Shown here: piece by piece, positions 1 through 13,991 of the stretch
How positions within the stretch are numbered: position 1 is the stretch's first letter
Layout: every line of letters starts with the position of its first letter
Source of the DNA: Limnoperna fortunei
Lineage: Eukaryota; Mollusca; Bivalvia; Mytilida; Modiolidae
Direction of reading: 5' to 3'
Assembly (NCBI GenBank): GCA_944474755.1
Contig: OX104115.1
Span: 50,337,648 to 50,401,647, forward strand
Length of the DNA: 64,000 nt
The notes under the pieces: model-generated
The model's database searches: none
What the model was told of the DNA's origin: nothing
The model's input: the letters and a program-made list of their open reading frames with translations, nothing else
Made by a program: the position numbers and the translations under genes

Positions 1-1617
1 TACAATATTCTTTTGTTTTGTGATTTATTATATTATATACTACTAATAAATTTAAACAATAAAGCTGTTTCCAACAATTTTATACTGTAGTATTATTTTA
101 TAAAAACAAAACACTGGCTAAATATTCATACTTTGTCAATGTATTAACATCACTCTTTATCTTGAATAATCTTGGACACTTTCATTGGTTGTATATTCAA
201 GGTATCCTGGGGGTAAAGTATTTTTATTGTAGATATTTCTGAAAAAATTTTGATGTAATTTCATTACTGTTAATTTGAAATTTATTGCGTGCATTTATAA
301 TTGGGATTTGAAGACCCCCTAAAAAATGTGAGTTCATATTTTTGGGATTGAGGTAGCGGAAAATACAATGACAACAAATTATTACTCAGCAATTGTCAGG
401 TTTTTGTTTGATGTTTGTTGTTTGTAAATAATTTCTCTACACCAAACAGAATACACATTTAATTTTCTCAAGTGATTTACCTCTTTTGAAGATCAGAAAC
501 ACTTGTAATGTATCTTTAATAATGAGATGATTTGTGTGCATATTGAGGTTTACATCAAAGAAAAATCAATTATTTTGTGTACAATTAATTATCATATTCA
601 GATTAAAAGGCTATGATAGGGCTTAACAGATGGTTTATGTATGCATGCTAGGTTAAGTAATTTTGTCAATAGATAAATGAAAGTAAAATTACTAGGTTTA
701 ATTATTCGCAATAATAAAAACATCACACCAATTTGTAAATTTACAGTATTTAAATGTACTATCAAGAAATTAAAATAGTGGAAGACGCCAACAACTGCAG
801 GGAATTTTTTAGTGCTCGCCACTTTCGTCATTGACGAAATCATTTGAAAATTGACGATAGATTTCTAAATCAATTTCGTCACCTGATTTCCAACAAGTAC
901 TACAATTTTTCGTTACAAATTCATTCTACCAAGTGTAAAACGACATATTTATGACCCCAGAGCCAATTAACAGGAAATTTAATTATTTCACCTTGATAAT
1001 TGTAAACAGCAGGTGTCAATTGCCGAATCGATGTTTTTACAGGTAACCAATTAACACGATAAAGTGGTGCTCCTGGTCAATATACGCAAACTAAAGTGTC
1101 ATAGATCGTACTGATGCGCACAGACTTCCACCTTTCGATTAAATATGTAATGCAAATAAAAATTGCAAGGATTTTGCGTATTTAACTCATTTTTCGTATG
1201 TTTTGCTGGTTTTAAAAGTATTACGCGCCATTTGTGTACATCCGAGATACGTCTAATTACCGATAGCTACCACTTAGAAAACAAAGAGTACAACGACCCT
1301 TAATGAAAAATTGTAACCGATTGATATACAAACGCTTTTTAAATAAGTTTTAAAATTAAAATTCTTTGAAAATTTATAAACATTTGTTATAAAACAAATT
1401 TATACACTGCAATTGAAAGAATATAGTTTGTTATGCTATGATATTTCACCAGTACAATAAATGCATGCTTCTGAGCAGATGCTTATACAGCTCATCCGCT
1501 AAAGTGACTAAAGCCCTCAAAATCCTAAAAAATTCCCTGCAACTGCTAGTCTATATAAACAATCAACACCGAATGTAGAGACAGTTAATATTTTCACCGG
1601 CCAATTATTCATTTTAG
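1..1617 (+). other. PRPS intron sequence
   Basis: AT-rich sequence upstream of the first visible PRPS exon, read as intron. I see no exon in it. Its second half is taken up by the inverted-repeat element at 797-1540, whose right end lies only 77 bp before the splice acceptor. Confidence 0.6.
797..1540. mobile_element. Non-autonomous inverted-repeat transposon, copy 1 (744 bp)
   Basis: It starts GCAGGGAATTTTTTAG and ends CTAAAAAATTCCCTGC, a 16-bp terminal inverted repeat. It is flanked by the direct repeat AACT (793-796 and 1541-1544). A second copy lies in reverse orientation at 53454-54210, with the same ends and AATT as flanking repeat. The two copies are clearly homologous along their length and have no shared coding frame, so this is a MITE-like DNA element with 4-bp target duplications. 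Superfamily not assigned. Confidence 0.88.
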
Positions 1618-4000
<2,383 letters not shown>

Positions 4001-4479
4001 ATTGTAAGTTATTTATAGGCAGAGACATGAACAACCAATTGTCTTTTCCTGGGTAACTTATTTAAGTTAATGGGACAGAAAGACTTTGTTTACTGAGAAT
4101 TTCAATGAGTGACAGTTATACTTGTAAAAGCAATTATGTGAAAAAAAATGGTTTCAAAATCTGTAAACTAGTGATGTATGTTTCAACCATAAATTTTTGT
4201 ACTGTCTCGTATATTAGACATACTAACAGAGTGACATTTAGAACATACATAGCCATTAAAAGTTTTCAATCACAAATAACAAAAGCAAGAAATAGCAACA
4301 TGGCTAAACCCATGTACAAATGGCATATACCAAATTTTAATGGTGAACATTACATGCTGAAAAAACAAGTATTTGAATTATTAATTTACAGCTAATTACT
4401 TGAACAAGAAATACAGAATCTTAATACATATACTGATGAAGTAACCAAATAACACATTGATACCAGCTTGTTAGTTTGT

Positions 4480-4597
4480 TCCAATTGGATTTAATGTAAC
4501 TTTCAGCAATTTTTCAGCTAAATTGTGGCATCTTGTTTTTATTCAAGAAAGAAGCCAATAGTACCCTGTACTGATCTTCAGTAGGAAATCTGGCCAT
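4480..4597 (-). repeat. SINE 3' half, reverse orientation
   Basis: TTTCAGCAATTTTTCAGCTA and the following TGGCATCTTG...GGAAATCTGGCCATCCTTGTCA are the reverse complement of the body of the SINE at 33700-33935. It runs directly into the 67-bp minisatellite. Confidence 0.65.
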
Positions 4598-5130
4598 CCT
4601 TGTCACATGATCAATAGTAGATGACAAACTACCTAAGAACTCCGCCACCTAGTCTGCCACCAATCCTTGTCACATGATCAATAGTAGATGACAAAATACC
4701 TAAGAACTCAGCCACCTAGTCTCCCACTAATCCTTGTCACATGATCAATAGTAGATGACCAACTACCTAAGAACTCCGCCACCTAGTCTGCCACCAATCC
4801 TTGTCACATGATCAATAGTAGATGACAAAATACCTAAGAACTCAGCCACCTAGTCTCCCACTAATCCTTGTCACATGATCAATAGTAGATGACCACCTAC
4901 CTAAGAACTCCGCCACCTAGTCTGCCACCAATCCTTGTCACATGATCAGTAGTAGATGACAAACTACCTAAGAACTCAGCCACCTAGTCTGCCACCAATC
5001 CTTGTCACATGATCAATAGTAGATGACAAAATACCTAAGAACTCCGCCACCTAGTCTGCCACCAATCCTTGTCACATGATCAATAGTAGATGACATACTA
5101 CCTAAGAACTCAGCCACTTAGTCTGCCACC
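4598..5130. repeat. 67-bp minisatellite, 8 copies, derived from a SINE head
   Basis: Units begin CCTTGTCACATGATCAATAG at 4598, 4665, 4732 and every 67 bp to 5067. Unit types alternate (AACTCCGCC...CTGCCACC versus AACTCAGCC...CTCCCACT), suggesting a 134-bp dimer was amplified. The unit matches the reverse complement of the tRNA-like head of the SINE at 33700-33935, namely CATGTGATCAATAGTAGA, CAAACTACCTTAACCACTC and GGCCACCAAGTC. Confidence 0.9.
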
Positions 5131-6523
5131 ACCTGTATTTAAATCATTGAAATATCACAATACGTACTAAGACAAACTTGTACTTAGAACTCATTAAAGC
5201 ATCACACCAGAAATATTATAATTGATTTTTCAGACATAACACAGTAGTTTCATGAAAGATATCCCGATTCCTCAGAATGTTTTTAATCTTCACTGAAACA
5301 TGCATTGATTGACAGATATGTGTTCCTTTAATTGATAAGTTAACTCTTATGTACATTGTATTATGATTCTTATGTTACATTTTCTGAATTTGGAATGTCT
5401 TTTTTATTTTAACATAATTTGTCTTTATTAAACTGTAAAATGTTAACATATATATTCTTATGTCTGAAGGATGTTCACAGGTCATGTGACCAAAACTTGT
5501 GAAAACCTCTAATAAATGATTTCATATCGGACTATTACGACATTTTATAGAATCCTGAATAGTAGTGACTACATTTTCTCAAAATACCATGTCTTCGCTG
5601 AAAAATATCTGACCTGCACACCAAGTGTAATAAGAATGTTTTGTAAAGTTTACAAAATAACATCACAAATAGAGCTAGTTTCAGTTGTAAGACGGGTAGA
5701 AACAGGTGCCAGTCTGTGAATTTTTGACAAAGTTTTATACTTGATTTAAATCAATAAATTTGGATGCACATCACTTCTTAAATATTTGTGCGTAATATAA
5801 ACTTAATTTTAAACAGGTTCATTGAGATTACAATTTTTATGCCAAGTGAATGTAGAACTACTTTGCTTCTTTTAAAGCACTTCTTTTGACTGCAGCATCA
5901 ACTGATTGGCTATTTAGCAGATGTAACCCTGAAACATTAATAATCTTGAGATGCCTGTTTCCTGCCAAATTGATAATCGTAAAAAATAATCAAGTCAACC
6001 TACCATTTTTTTGTTGTTGTTTTTTTCCCTGTATCAAAGTTCTTACAAACCTTTAATTTCTACAGATCTCATAATGTTAATCTTATTCAATATTTGTGTA
6101 TTCTTAGTGTGTAATTGACAGAGGGATGAATAGAATGGAGTGTTGTTTTACCCTATTTTTTCCATTCATAGAATGTTTTTTTTCATAAATAGAATAGAGT
6201 GCTAATTATGTATGATTTTTTTTCATGACTGTCTTATTATGTAAGTAAGTTCATCATAGTTTTTGTATTATTGTTAAATACTTTTTTACATATGTTTATG
6301 TATGTTTTTGTATGTAGGTTAATTTTTGCATTGCTTATCTTTCTTAACTTTTATTTTTTATGAAATCTTCTAACAGAAAATATTAGTACTAGCTTTAACT
6401 AAATCATTAGTCATATGGTACAGAGTTAATTATCGGATTACAAACCATTTGTTTGTCATAGGTACAGAGTTAATTATTATGTCTAATATAGGATTACAAA
6501 CCATTGGGAGAAATGTCAATAAT

Positions 6524-7036
6524 TATAGGTTATTTACTTTTTTTTTAATGCGTTTTCTCGTTCATATCTCATCGAAGGGTGTCAGCCCTGAGATGAGATG
6601 ACGAGAAAATGCATAGAGTTTAATAAAACGTAAATAATCTGTTTATCGCTGTTTTGTAACATTTTGACTCCATAATGTTACTAATCTCAAGCTAGTAGAG
6701 TTATATGGAATATTATCGCTATTTTACAGTATTTTCCTTTTATCTTTGTGTGTGATATTATTCTATCTCACTCTACTGGCTTGAAATGGGCCCATCTCAG
6801 CTCGCTGTCAAGACGTTGCTAACTAAACATTGTGACATCACAATGTTACAAAACAGCGATAAACAGAATATTTACGTTTTATGAAACTCGATGCATTTTC
6901 TCGTCATCTCATCTCAGGGCTGTCGCCCTTCGATGAGATATGGACAAGAAAACGCATCTCTTTTCAAAAAACATAAATAAGCTATAAATATCACACACAA
7001 AGATCAAAGGAAGATACTGCAAAATAGCGATAATAT
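6524..7036. repeat. Complex foldback element with nested hairpins
   Basis: Arms at about 6524-6660 and 6841-6990 are reverse complements: TCTCATCGAAGGG..., TGACGAGAAAATGCAT and GTTTATCGCTGTTTTGTAAC recur inverted. Each arm holds its own hairpin, TCTCATCGAAGGG paired with CCCTGAGATGAGA. A second inverted pair, ATTATCGCTATTTTACAGTA (from 6714) and its reverse complement (to 7036), lies around the right arm. No coding frame. Confidence 0.8.
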
Positions 7037-7519
7037 ATAATATAAGCTGTATGTGACAATAAGATCATCATAGGTACAAAGTATGTAGATAATCTCTCCT
7101 ATAAAATGACAGTTCTGTGTTTTTTCTGTTGCCAGAATTGGCCATTAATTTCACCAAGGTTTTTTTTCTTAAATTACTACTCATGGCCCCAGCAAAAGAA
7201 ACGCTGTTTGTCAGTAATTTTTCTATACATAAAGAAACTGTTTGTTACAATTACATGTAGGAGATTTTTGTTTAAATTGGTTACTTTTTCAAATTATCAC
7301 CGATTTTTTTTGGTGGAAAATGTATTTTATTCAAGTTTTGTAAATTTGTAAAAAAAATATTGTTCAAATTATACTTTGTGTATTGCAGCTGACATGTTAG
7401 TATTGATTTGAACGTGTTCATTAAAAGACCATATTTTTAGTTTTTGAGATGTCCAATTGACACAATTTGACTGAAACTCCTATAAAGTGACTTCATTTTT
7501 GTTTAAAGCGGATTTATAA

Positions 7520-7745
7520 CATCTTCAGCAATTTTTCAGGTGTATCATGGCATCCAGTTTTTTGTGGTTTTGAAGCCAAGTACATGTTAAAAACTGGCAA
7601 GCCTTATAACTTCTGATTGAATCGAAGCACACCTAGAATGAAAAATTGTACCCTTCCTTTTTTGGTGAGGGTACGAATTTAGACTCAATACACGTAATGT
7701 AGCAGTGCGGGATTGAATCACTCCTGACATTTTGATGTCAAAAGC
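7520..7745 (-). repeat. SINE relic, reverse orientation
   Basis: TTCAGCAATTTTTCAGGTGT, ATGGCATCCAGTTTTTT and GAAGCCAAGTACATG correspond to the reverse complement of the SINE body at 33700-33935 and to 18345-18545. It is diverged, and the tRNA-like head is poorly preserved. Confidence 0.6.
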
Positions 7746-10113
7746 AGATGTATATATAATCAGCCATGTACTTTCATGATATCATTCAACAGTTTCACCT
7801 TTTTTCTGTTTTATGTTTAAGATCAATCATTATCGATATGTGATGATAATTATTGACAGTTTTTTCTTTTTGTGCTTTATGTCATAATTGACATTCATGT
7901 CTCTGTTTAATTCCATTTACTACCTGAATAAGTTGGGAAGGTGACGTATATCTTAATTATGTTTTATATATGGTAATTCTTACTGCGGAAAGTTGTTGTA
8001 GTATGCAAATTAGCTCAATTTTACTACAATTAGGTCTCTATTATCCATATATGGATAATGACTAACTCACTGTGTCATGGCGACAAAAAACAGCATTTTC
8101 AAAGACAAAATAGAAATTACTTCAGTAAGACCACTTCCATATATTTTGAAATGTCTAAAGTTTTAATAAAGTAAAGGAGATGTATATCATGTTTGGAATT
8201 TGTATAGATAGATAGAAGTTATAATTGTATATTTGCTACTTTATGAGTAATGAGACAAAATTCTGCTGTTAATCCGACCAATCACAAAACTAAAATCTGA
8301 TTATTACAGCAGAAAATTTGGCCTAGAGCAAACCCTGCCCATAGTTACCCACAACCTCCAGCAAAGTAACTACAAGTTAAATTTCAAGGACTTTTAGCAA
8401 AAAAGAGCTAATTTTAAACCTGTTTTGGCTACAAAAACACAAAGCCCAAGCTTTTCCCTAAAAAGTGTCATTGAATAGATATACACTAATTGTTTAATAT
8501 CACTTTGGGTGACAGTTTTGCAATATATTTCTTTTATCCACATACATGGAAGTAGTGACGATTTTGTGCAATTTCTGCATTTTACCGATTTCTTGTCAAT
8601 TATTGGTTGTATACAAAATGGATAGGATATACTGTATATAATACCAAAAGTGAATCAGTTTAATATTTGATTATGCAATCAGAGATAGTTTAAAATGTAT
8701 TAGATTTCAGTGCTAAAATCAAACTACAATACTTACAACTACAATATTACCTTATATTACCTTTGTAATTTGTGTGTGTGATTTTAAAAAAAAAAAAGAT
8801 TTGAAACCAACATATTCTGTCCTTAGAAGAAATCCTAGCCTCCATCACCCACATAGGTAAGGTTTGTGCTTAACAAGATAAATCTGTAGAAGAAATGATT
8901 TCAAAGTCTAAAAACAACATTGCTCAAGTTACTGGTCGGAATAAAATTTCATTAAAGTGATCAGGGTAAATTCATTGATATGTTTGTGTAAGGTTGTATG
9001 GGTATTAATAGCAGTAGAAATGCTGAATCATGAATAACAAAATATCAACCATGTAAACTGGTATAAAATATATTTATAATTTTTACTGTTTAAACAATAT
9101 TTTTATTGTTGACATGGCTGACATTTTGTTCTTATTATGTAGAATGAGATAAAATCATTGTTTATTCCACTTTGTTTTTTTTTTAAATAAAACTATTGTT
9201 TTCAGTTTGTGTTGACTTTCAGACTCAACCCATCCATTTAAGCTAAACTTTCAGCAATGATGTATTGATGTTCTTTTCCAGAATGAAAAATCTATAAATT
9301 CTTGATTTGCCATGCATCAGTCCTGTATCTAGAAATGGAAATGCACTTTACACATTATGCAGTATGTGAGGTATTATATTCAACCTAATTGAACACTGGA
9401 TCATTTTGTGACAGTTGCTACAATTCCTTTGCATGTTGGTTACTGAAATTTTTTTTAAAATAAACTAACATCATCTGCCTTTCTTGGGGTATAATGATTG
9501 GTAACTAATTAATCATCACCAGTAGTTACGACATCAGAGTGCATCCTTGACAGAGTTTTACCCAAAACAAGGACTGTTAACAAGTATCAGAAGTAAGTTT
9601 GTCATTAGTATTGTGAACTCGAAATGTGGGAGACATTGTTGAATTTCATGTATTTATGTTCCACAAGGAATGTATTAAACTGAAGATTTGGAAAACAACC
9701 TTTTGCATGAACATGGTTGGTTAAATTTCTCACCTCATGTCGGATACATATAGTATATTCCTGCTTATACACACAGGTGCCTTTGTTGTAATTCATTCTT
9801 GTACACACAAGATTTTAAAATACATTTTGTCTGTATTATTTCACATGTGAACAAACTAATCTCAGTAGGACCTAATCGGGAATGACAGATTGTGGCTTGA
9901 TTATCTGACAAAAAGTCGGGTCACATTTTGTCCGTCTTTCTTTTGTTGTTTCAATTAATAAGTCGAATCTCCCAAACCACTGGGCCGATAGGAACTAACT
10001 TGCAGGTATTCTTAGGAAATGTACACAGCTCTCTAAGGTAGCCAGTTTTAACAAAATCGAATAACTGCTGAACAGTCTTTTTATTACCACTTAATCAATT
10101 TTATCGCAACTTT

Positions 10114-10225
10114 CGTCAGAAACCCACGTCCGGTCGCGTTCTCTCTTGGCTACCATTTACCGAGTGTGTCCACAGTCGGTTAGAGGTAGCAAAGCGACAA
10201 TGCGACCGGACATGGGTTTCCGACG
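10114..10225. repeat. Short inverted repeat
   Basis: CGTCAGAAACCCACGTCCGG and its reverse complement CCGGACATGGGTTTCCGACG (two mismatches) bound a 112-bp segment whose interior includes TTAGAGGTAGCAAAGCGAC. The arms are GC-richer than the surroundings. Probably a small foldback or a DNA-transposon remnant. Confidence 0.65.
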
Positions 10226-10999
10226 ATGAACTGCAACAAACAATAGATTTTCTAAAAATATTTCCTTTCAGTAGACAATAATACAAAACATGTTGGTTTT
10301 GGTTTCTGTTACTGGTGTGTTTATATGTGTATTGATGACAGTTTCACTCAATGTTAAGCAGAATCATGTCTTCAAGTTTTTATTCTGCAGAGAATGCTAG
10401 AATATCTAGTAAGAACATTTAGGGAAAAAAACTGGTTGAACTCGAACTCTCTATCATATCCAAGTTCAAAAGAAAGTATTACAAAAAATTTATTTAAAAG
10501 TACTCATTTGTATGCATAGGAGACTTATATTGAACCATATTTCAGTCACTGTATCTTTAGTTTCCTGTAAATTCCTATTCCTTTAAGACCCATGGTAATC
10601 TATGAACTTAAGTAAGATTATATGTATTTCTGACATGGTTCACCAGAACAAAGGCTTCTAAAGAATTAGCTTTTAACATCCAGTACAGATTATATCTGGA
10701 TACAAGCTACAGGATAATTTCTTGGATATGGGAAAACTCTTGGACATCCTGAAAAATATAAATTTAAATTTGCACAAATCAGAAGTAGCTACACGTTCTC
10801 CATTTGTATGAGATTTCTTGCCGATATTTTCTGTTTAGTTTGCTTTAAATTGGCTTAGCTTAATTATGGTACAACTTAAAGTACGTTTCTATGTCTACAT
10901 GTTTCTTGAAGTATATTCTATTTAATATTTCTATTTTATTAAGTTAGCATGTCTCTTGATACTTCTAAAGCTTTAATCGACATTTTTACATGTATGAGC

Positions 11000-11005
11000 T
11001 TTATT
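11000..11005 (-). terminator. AATAAA polyadenylation signal of the Kunitz-like/EGF gene
   Basis: On the minus strand AATAAA begins 8 bases after the TAA stop at 11016-11014. This supports exon 3 being terminal, although the 3' UTR would be unusually short. Confidence 0.6.
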
Positions 11006-11013
11006 GTACAGTT

Positions 11014-13936
11014 TTAGAAAGACTTACTTGTCTGACAATTTTTTCCATAATACCCTGTGCCATCACACACACATTTATATGACCGTGACCCATTCAATTT
11101 TCTGGTCGTTACACAGAAACCTTGGTTACATATGTCCGGCAAAGAGCAATAACTGTTTAGTCCTATATTTAATATAAAATGTGTAAATTAAGATACAACA
11201 CACACCATTGCAGTGGTTAAGAGGCAATTTATGTCTCATTTGCAACAATTCAAACGAAATGCCTTATGATAAATCCCCGTACTTGTTTCAATAAAGAAAA
11301 ACACCCAGGATAGAATAATATCACATGCATTTACATATGTAGTGATTACTATTCATTGCATAGGCGTAGCCAGCGGTGCGACCGGTACGGTCCCAACAGT
11401 ACCACTTTAAATTTCTGGTACGGAAAACCGTATCAGTAGTGGCGGGGTATTTTGTGATACCCTCGGTATGGATATGAGAGTCAGTCCATCTGGCAGTGCC
11501 TCGGTGGTTTCCAGATGATAACTTGAAAACGCGTCAACAGATTTTATTTGAACTTTGCACAGCTATTAAATACAATAAAATGAATATCTATTTCAATTTT
11601 CAGCAAAGTCCAATCTGTAGTTTTCGAGGGTCAATTCAAGGGGTTTTTTGGTCAACAATTGGCAGTTTCCAGATGATTACTTGAGAACTCTTGTCAACAG
11701 ATTTTTTTAAAACTTTGCACAGCTTGTAAGTACTATAAAAAGATCTTGTTGAATTTTCAGCACAATCCCATATGTAGTTTATATGTTGTGCCAATTTGAA
11801 GTAATTTGTAGAAGTCCAGGGTCAAGGTAAAATTGTCTTCTGAGATGGACTGTTATCATGCTCAGCTGTTTCTGTAGGCTGATGTGTAATTCAGTAAAAT
11901 GTTTTCATGAATATTAAAAGCAATGCAACGTGGCGGGGTATTCATTTAATGTCCAATTCAATGGCCTATTTTTGTAAATTAAAACAAAAAATGAAAGAAT
12001 TTCATTACATTTTCTCTTTAAATTGTGAAACGTTCAACATAAATCTATTTTTTGTGAAACAGCAACCGTTACGATCTCGAGTACAGTTTGGTAAATGACA
12101 AATAATAGCACAATTCGCCTGAATATAGCTGAAATATTGCTGCTCGGGCGTTAAACACCATTAATCAATCAATCAACCTTATTTAAACATTCGCGGTAAA
12201 CGGGTTATTGACCTTTAACAGACCATACAACTGCTTCGCCTATGCTTTGAGCATTGTTTATTTTATTTCTCAGGTACACTGTTGATTTACATTAATTGTA
12301 TCATTTATTGTTCAAATATAAGAAGAAAAGATATTGTTTTTATAAACTAATAGCCGGCCACAAGTGTGGTATCTCTTCTTCATTGACTATAATAGTATAC
12401 AGTTATTTCATATGTGATTTGGGAACAGTCAAACTGTTGGTCCTAGGTGGAGGGGATAGTGTTTTGAACTGTTGCCCGAGGCCTCGGGCAACAGTTCAAA
12501 ACACTATTCCCGACACCGAGGGACAAAATCTTTGACTGTTCCAAAATCACATATGAAATAACTGTTTTATTACCTGGTAAATTACTGTTTAACAGTACTT
12601 GCAGAAGAAAAAAATGAAAACAGCACAATAATAAATCACCGAATATCACTAAAAAGGAGCAACAGAAAAGACATAAACGATGACATAAACCAGTGGTTTG
12701 AAACAGTTACATGGCGGGGTTGACCCGGTTAAAGTGACCCCTAACACACCATTAAATAATGCTCCATTTATCATGTTTATGCCATGTGTATTGTAGTCTA
12801 TTCAAGATTTGTCCAATGGCATATCCAGCTAACTCGAAAATAGTTTCTTTTTAAGTGTATATCTATATCAAACTTACCCAAGTGACTAACTTGACATTCT
12901 TCAAAGCTTCGGAAAGGAAGATGATTTTGACAATTATTATCTACCCTTTTAACACATGCATTGTTTTCAATGGTCCATCCTTCCACTGACCTGTTACAAT
13001 TTCGGCGAATGTAATTACTGTTTATGTGTGAGACTAAAAAAATAAAAAATGTTGTAATATAACAAAACTAACGCGAATTATTATGCTACAAAGTTTTATT
13101 GCCACTGAGACAAACAATTCCTGGATAAAGAATATGAAAAACTTTATTAACAAACTTGGATTCAACTACCTAAGTGAAAACCCCATTGAAATTAAGCTAC
13201 AGTTAATCCAAATTAAAGAGAGAATAAACGATACTGCACTCCAAAAGCTAGAGAGTGAAATAATGCAAAATTCAACACTAAATATCTTTTCCAAACTATA
13301 TAAACCAAACTTCAGACCCCAGATGTTGACCATTGTAAACTAAGAAAAGATATATGTCCTTTGTAAAATACGAGTTAGTGCTCACTCACTATATGTAGAA
13401 AAAGGTCGATACCTAAATATACCATTGGAAAATAGACTCTTTGTTGTAACAGTAACGAATTCAAGACGAATTACATTTCCTCTTAAGCTGTCCAGCTTAT
13501 GATCAAGCGAGAATTAAATTTATCCATTAGATAAACAATGGTTTACTGAACCAAAAGATAAATAGGACTACTAACTTGACTTGGGGAGTTTTTTACGTCC
13601 TACACCGACAACTTAATGCCCTTGGTCGGACGGTAGGACTACTAATATATCATGCCACTTAATATACTCAATATTTAATAATGAGTCAACCGTGATATTG
13701 AAAATACTAGCCAATCATATTAGTGAATGTCTTTTATCAAGAAGCTCCACCTTTTCGTAATCATATAAATTTCTTTTTTTTTTAAATTATATTTGTATTA
13801 GTTTTTTTTTCTTCATTAGTATACCCACTGTCACTTTCATCATATATTTATAATTATAATCTTATATTTATAATCTTCCTCCATGTTTTATTTTATTTGT
13901 GTTTAGTTACATTTACATGTATTATTTTTGTTCCAG

Positions 13937-13991
<55 letters not shown>

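Larger units (their letters stand above)
5131..10999. other. Intergenic, no gene recognised
   Basis: AT-rich spacer between the PRPS stop and the 3' end of the Kunitz-like/EGF gene. I see no supported exon. It contains a foldback (6524-7036), a SINE relic (7520-7745), a short inverted repeat (10114-10225) and a direct duplication of a block beginning GGTACAGAGTTAATTAT (about 6417-6505). The PRPS polyadenylation site should be in the left part but cannot be fixed. Confidence 0.5.

Noticed and set aside
9605..9808. Cysteine-containing minus-strand frame as a further exon of the Kunitz-like/EGF gene
   Set aside because: No convincing acceptor in phase 1 and no domain; the gene already has a stop and AATAAA at 11000-11016.
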